A stretch of DNA of 5,895 bases from assembly GCA_937880795.1 (NCBI GenBank), contig CALGRQ010000083.1, positions 1 to 5,895 on the forward strand, written 5' to 3'. Position numbers and translations under genes: made by a program. The notes below the pieces were generated by a model. That model was not told the DNA's origin. It was given only the letters and a program-made list of their open reading frames with translations, and ran no database searches. The stretch comes from an uncultured Dyadobacter sp. (lineage in GTDB: Bacteria; Bacteroidota; Bacteroidia; Cytophagales; Spirosomataceae). Shown here one piece after another: positions 4,902 through 5,895 of this stretch (within the stretch, counting starts at the first letter, position 1; every line of letters starts with the position of its first letter).

Positions 4902-5465
4902 TCACACCCGCAACACCCCTCGGAATCCACGGGCGGCGTAGTACGAATCAGCGCCGTTGTGGTAAATAAAGACCCTTCCAAAACGGCGGTCTCCAAAAAT
5001 GGCCCCACCCAATTTTCTCATATCGGCAGGAGTTTTTAACCAGCTTGACGTTTTTAAATCAAAATTCCCCAAAGCCTGTAACGCCATATATTCAGCCTCG
5101 GTTAACAGCTCAATACCCATTTCCTGAGCAACATCCATGGCACTATTCATAGGTTTGTTGGCTTTTCTGGCATCCAGAGCCGCGCGATCATAGCAAAAAC
5201 TGCGTCGGTCTTTTGGCGTTTCTGGTGAGCAGTCGTAAAATAAAAATTCACCTGTGGCTTCATCACGTCCTACCACATCAGGCTCTCCGCCTGTCGTTTC
5301 CATATCATCCAAAATCCATAACTTCTCGGGATTAGCCAGAAGCTTTTCCTCAACGGCTACCCAGGTAATATCCTGATGCCTCTTTTTGTTTTTTTCGAAT
5401 CTATCTTTTAAAACACCCAACAAGTGTTGATTCTGTTCTTCGGTCAAATGTCTTTTCGTATTCAT
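4902..5465 (-). CDS. DUF4256 domain-containing protein, complete (187 aa)
   Basis: The frame runs from ATG at 5465 to TGA at 4904-4902, and the length fits the single-domain DUF4256 family as I remember it. Family-typical segments are all present: an N-terminal helix ending in RFEKNKKRH (22-30), W35, METTGGEPDVV (55-65), FYDCSPETP (76-84), RRSFCYDRAAL (87-97), RKANKP (100-105), MGIELLTEAEY (116-126), LGNFDLKTSSW (132-142), LGGAIFGDRR (152-161) and a C-terminal YHNGADSYYAARGFRG (168-183). There is no signal peptide or membrane segment, so it is probably cytoplasmic. The function is unknown. The leader AACCTAATAACGCCAA has no Shine-Dalgarno, as in many Bacteroidota genes. The gene appears to stand alone, about 2 kb upstream of the surface-protein gene on the same strand. 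Coding G+C is about 46%, a little above its neighbours. I see no frameshift or lost conserved residue. Confidence 0.95.
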   Translation of the reverse strand: MNTKRHLTEEQNQHLLGVLKDRFEKNKKRHQDITWVAVEEKLLANPEKLWILDDMETTGGEPDVVGRDEATGEFLFYDCSPETPKDRRSFCYDRAALDARKANKPMNSAMDVAQEMGIELLTEAEYMALQALGNFDLKTSSWLKTPADMRKLGGAIFGDRRFGRVFIYHNGADSYYAARGFRGVLRV

Positions 5466-5895
5466 TTGGCGTTATTAGGTTGGTAATTGTTCCTATAAAA
5501 GTAGTCGCTTCCCGTATTGATTTATCTAACACTGATCTCTGCCTATGTCAGCTGGTCACCAGAAGTTTACACCTAACTAATAAAAGATTTATAATAGCAG
5601 AATACCCGTGTTAAAGATAATCGTTTTAAAGATTAGGCACCACATAAAACAACTTGTATATCGCCACAAATAGAAACATCAGACTGAAATAAGTCCCTAA
5701 TAAAAAACCTAACTTCGCTGGGTCATAAAAAAAACAGCATTCTGCTTTAAAATGAGAATGATCTGAACCAGAGGAGCTATATTGAAAACGTTTACAAGCA
5801 TGTTACTTAACACATAACCCCTTGGCTACATTACTGATCTCAAAGTCTTATCAACTAGTCCGACAGCCCGGAAAAGGCGGCTGGACCTATATTGT
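5466..5895. other. Right-end intergenic region, no gene supported
   Basis: All six frames are broken by stops. The longest stretches open to the right edge are about 22 codons on the minus strand (stop at 5828-5826) and about 26 codons on the plus strand without a start. It contains a CTGGT-C-ACCAG dyad (5552-5562), a CATTCT/AGAATG hairpin (5738-5760), and a G+C-rich hairpin CAGCC/GGCTG (5864-5883) near the edge. The promoter of the DUF4256 gene should lie at its left end. Confidence 0.7.
5727..5748 (-). terminator. Weak minus-strand terminator-like hairpin
   Basis: Read on the minus strand, AGCA-GAA-TGCT (5746-5736) forms a 4-bp stem, extendable past a bulged G5735. It is followed by eight Ts (5734-5727). 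The T-tract is convincing but the stem is short, so folding would be marginal. It would suit a minus-strand gene ending just past the right edge of the window. Confidence 0.25.

Noticed and set aside
4842..5039. 65-codon plus-strand frame
   Set aside because: Mostly antisense to the C-terminal part of the DUF4256 gene, with no motif of its own.
5496..5503. Bacteroidota -7 element TACTTTTA for the DUF4256 gene (minus strand)
   Set aside because: It fits TAnnTTTG at 7 of 8 positions (last base A) and would give a leader of about 24 bases, but no TTTG lies at the -33 distance. In A+T-rich DNA such near matches are common.
5782..5817. Eleven-codon TTG-started ORF behind GAGGAG (5771-5776)
   Set aside because: The spacing is right, but the start is TTG, the peptide is tiny and no structure or conservation argument supports it.

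Overview
The window looks like chromosomal DNA from a member of the Bacteroidota, probably in the Cytophagales/Sphingobacteriales direction. Three things point there. The left gene is a very large secreted surface protein of a type typical of that phylum. The second gene is a DUF4256 protein. Neither gene has a Shine-Dalgarno sequence, which is usual in Bacteroidota. The coding DNA is about 41-46% G+C, while part of the spacer falls to about 25%. The phylum assignment is an inference from protein style, not from a marker gene.

Layout. Positions 1-2859 (minus strand) hold the first 953 codons of a giant secreted adhesin-like protein. The frame is open to the left edge, so the C-terminus, where a secretion or anchoring signal would sit, is not visible. 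It has a signal peptide, a conserved N-terminal region, a calcium-loop-like segment and two copies of an SdrD-B-like Ig-fold repeat about 276 residues apart. Positions 4902-5465 (minus strand) hold a complete 187-residue DUF4256 protein of unknown function. The two genes share a strand, but about 2 kb of non-coding DNA separates them, so they are unlikely to form one operon.

The 2 kb spacer (2860-4901) is the unusual part. It has two zones. Positions 2860 to about 3833 are very A+T rich (roughly 25-35% G+C) and show only small dyads. From about 3834 to 4800, G+C rises to about 40% without any convincing gene, and many stem-loops can be drawn that do not conflict. The strongest is a 17-bp stem with two single-base bulges at 3999-4053. 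It buries an AGGAG Shine-Dalgarno in front of a 10-codon ORF. Other stems lie at 4094-4106, 4111-4153, 4170-4185, 4192-4215, 4267-4309, 4627-4650, 4715-4758 and 4809-4836. This could be a long structured RNA, a cis-regulatory region, or the remains of a decayed gene. Sequence alone does not decide, and many of the shorter stems are expected by chance.

The right end (5466-5895) carries no supportable gene. It has one weak minus-strand terminator-like hairpin with eight Ts, which would fit a minus-strand gene ending just beyond the right edge.
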